From NCBI GenBank assembly GCA_021443125.1, contig JABUUQ010000002.1, positions 1,223,670 through 1,231,321 of the forward strand: DNA of 7,652 nt. The letters are read 5' to 3'. Positions 6,579 through 7,652 of this stretch are shown here, piece by piece (position 1 is the first letter of the stretch; each line of letters starts with the position of its first letter). The notes below the pieces were generated by a model. The model was not told where the DNA came from. It ran no database searches and worked only from the letters and a program-made list of their open reading frames with translations. The position numbers and the translations under genes are program-made. The DNA is from Bacteroidales bacterium. GTDB lineage: Bacteria; Bacteroidota; Bacteroidia; Bacteroidales; P3.

Positions 6579-7652
6579 TTATTGTATTTTTTCTTTGCTG
6601 CAAAATTTCTTTTTCAGGTAAGGAGAAGCCAAAGCTCCAACAAGCAAAAGCACAAGTAGCACCGAACCAATCAGATTTATTATTCCGCCTGTTTTAATGG
6701 TTGAAGATTGGCAAACGAACTCTACTGTATGTTCTCCTGCTGGCACATTCATGGCCCTTAACACATAGTTTGCACGAAAATATGGCACTTCCTTGCCGTC
6801 AAGATAGCAATGCCAAGAATCTTTGTAGTAAATCTCTGAGAAAACCAAAAGTTGTGGAGTTTTGGTGCTTACTTTATATACTCTTTTCTCTGGATTGTCC
6901 ACATCATCATTCACAAACACAACTTTTGAAGTAGTATCTGCCTTTATTTCATTGGCTTTTACTACATCAGAAAATTGTTTATCTATGATGATTGTTTGTT
7001 TTGGATTAAAATTATCAAGAGCCAAAATTTCTTCATCGGCGTTATTAACCCATTTTATATTGTTTACAAACCACGCAGCGCCACAAGCTTCGGTATTTTC
7101 AATAAAAGCCTGCTGATTTATAATAACATAACGCGTATCAAGCATATTCAAAACTCCCATATTCGGCATTGGAAAGTTTGGCATTTGAGATGCTTGATAA
7201 TAAACTTGACGCAACTGATTTTTTGCAAGAAGTGCAGTGTCTTGAATATCGTTTTGTTTGTATGAAGTGTTGGTAAAATAAAAGTCTATAATATCTTGGT
7301 ATCTTTGAAGTTTGGCAGCATGATATCCTCCTATTGAAGGGAAGAAATAAGAGGTATTTGTTTCGTTGAAAGTGTTAACTGCCATATTATAAACTCTGTA
7401 GTGAGCAGGTTTTTTGGCTTGTATCTCATTATAAAGCATTGTTTCAGCCTGTGATTGTGAAGGAAGAGCCTCCATTTGTGTTTGATAACTCAAATCATTA
7501 TTAACATATCTTTTTGCCACTCCCCATAAATCAATTACAGAACAAAGACCTATGATGCAAATCACAAGAATCTGGTTTTTAAGCTTGCCTTTGAAATAAA
7601 GCAACAAAGCAACAAAAGCAATAGTAATAAAGATAAAACTTCTGAAAGCGTC
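6579..7652 (-). CDS. YfhO family membrane protein, C-terminal part (5' end outside window)
   Basis: The frame is open to the right edge. The only nearby start-like codon is a TTG at 7607, inside a hydrophobic helix, and the frame continues upstream as D-A-F-R-S-F-I-F-I-T-I-A-F-V-A. So this is the last ~357 residues of a protein usually about 800 long. The fragment begins with two membrane helices. The second runs into DLWGVAKRYVND, a conserved YfhO-family feature. A soluble, probably periplasmic region of ~270 residues follows, including YYKDSWHCYLDGKEVPYFRA, then NYVLRAMNVPAGEHTVEF. A last helix (IINLIGSVLLVLLLVGALA) ends with a basic tail. YfhO proteins are polytopic GT-C-like membrane proteins. 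B. subtilis YfhO is linked to glycosylation of lipoteichoic acid, which Bacteroidota lack, so the role here is unknown. It is followed after 19 bp by the lipoprotein gene. Confidence 0.88.
   Translation of the reverse strand, partial: DAFRSFIFITIAFVALLLYFKGKLKNQILVICIIGLCSVIDLWGVAKRYVNNDLSYQTQMEALPSQSQAETMLYNEIQAKKPAHYRVYNMAVNTFNETNTSYFFPSIGGYHAAKLQRYQDIIDFYFTNTSYKQNDIQDTALLAKNQLRQVYYQASQMPNFPMPNMGVLNMLDTRYVIINQQAFIENTEACGAAWFVNNIKWVNNADEEILALDNFNPKQTIIIDKQFSDVVKANEIKADTTSKVVFVNDDVDNPEKRVYKVSTKTPQLLVFSEIYYKDSWHCYLDGKEVPYFRANYVLRAMNVPAGEHTVEFVCQSSTIKTGGIINLIGSVLLVLLLVGALASPYLKKKFCSKEKIQ

Noticed and set aside
6579..7607. A complete 342-residue protein starting at 7607 on the minus strand
   Set aside because: The start would be a TTG inside a membrane helix; the frame continues to the window edge with hydrophobic, family-typical sequence.

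Overview
The window looks like chromosomal DNA of a low-GC member of the Bacteroidota, probably Bacteroidales. The evidence is the set of protein families: a BatA-type membrane protein, a DUF3078 outer-membrane protein, a very long signal peptidase I with an extra membrane domain, a periplasmic S41 processing protease, a coiled-coil lipoprotein and a YfhO-type membrane protein. Starts are preceded by A/T-rich sequence rather than Shine-Dalgarno motifs, as is usual in this phylum. I see no tRNA, rRNA, CRISPR array, insertion sequence or phage gene.

Layout. Positions 2-1687 (+) hold the 3' end of a BatA-like membrane protein gene, followed 18 bp later by a complete DUF3078 gene; these are probably co-transcribed. 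A strong bidirectional hairpin terminator (1706-1749) separates them from a convergent minus-strand pair. That pair is a small predicted DNA-binding protein gene (1764-2000), with its own promoter-like box, and upstream of it a 579-residue signal peptidase I (2108-3847). A 75-bp divergent intergenic region separates the peptidase gene from a plus-strand S41/CtpA-type protease (3923-5524). A second convergent region (5525-5686) carries two hairpins. One of them reuses the same AAAACGCCGTTT core as the first terminator. The right end is a minus-strand operon: a YfhO-family membrane protein (5' end outside the window) followed 19 bp later by a coiled-coil lipoprotein gene.

Theme. Nearly every gene acts at the cell envelope: signal-peptide removal, periplasmic processing, an outer-membrane barrel, a lipoprotein, and membrane proteins. 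The exception is the 78-residue protein. It has a ribbon-helix-helix-like N-terminal half and a C-terminal tail containing QLSLF, an exact match to the bacterial sliding-clamp-binding consensus. That match, an internal duplication inside the signal peptidase, and the repeated hairpin core at both convergent gene junctions are the observations most worth following up. None proves a new system; the rest of the window reads as ordinary core genome.
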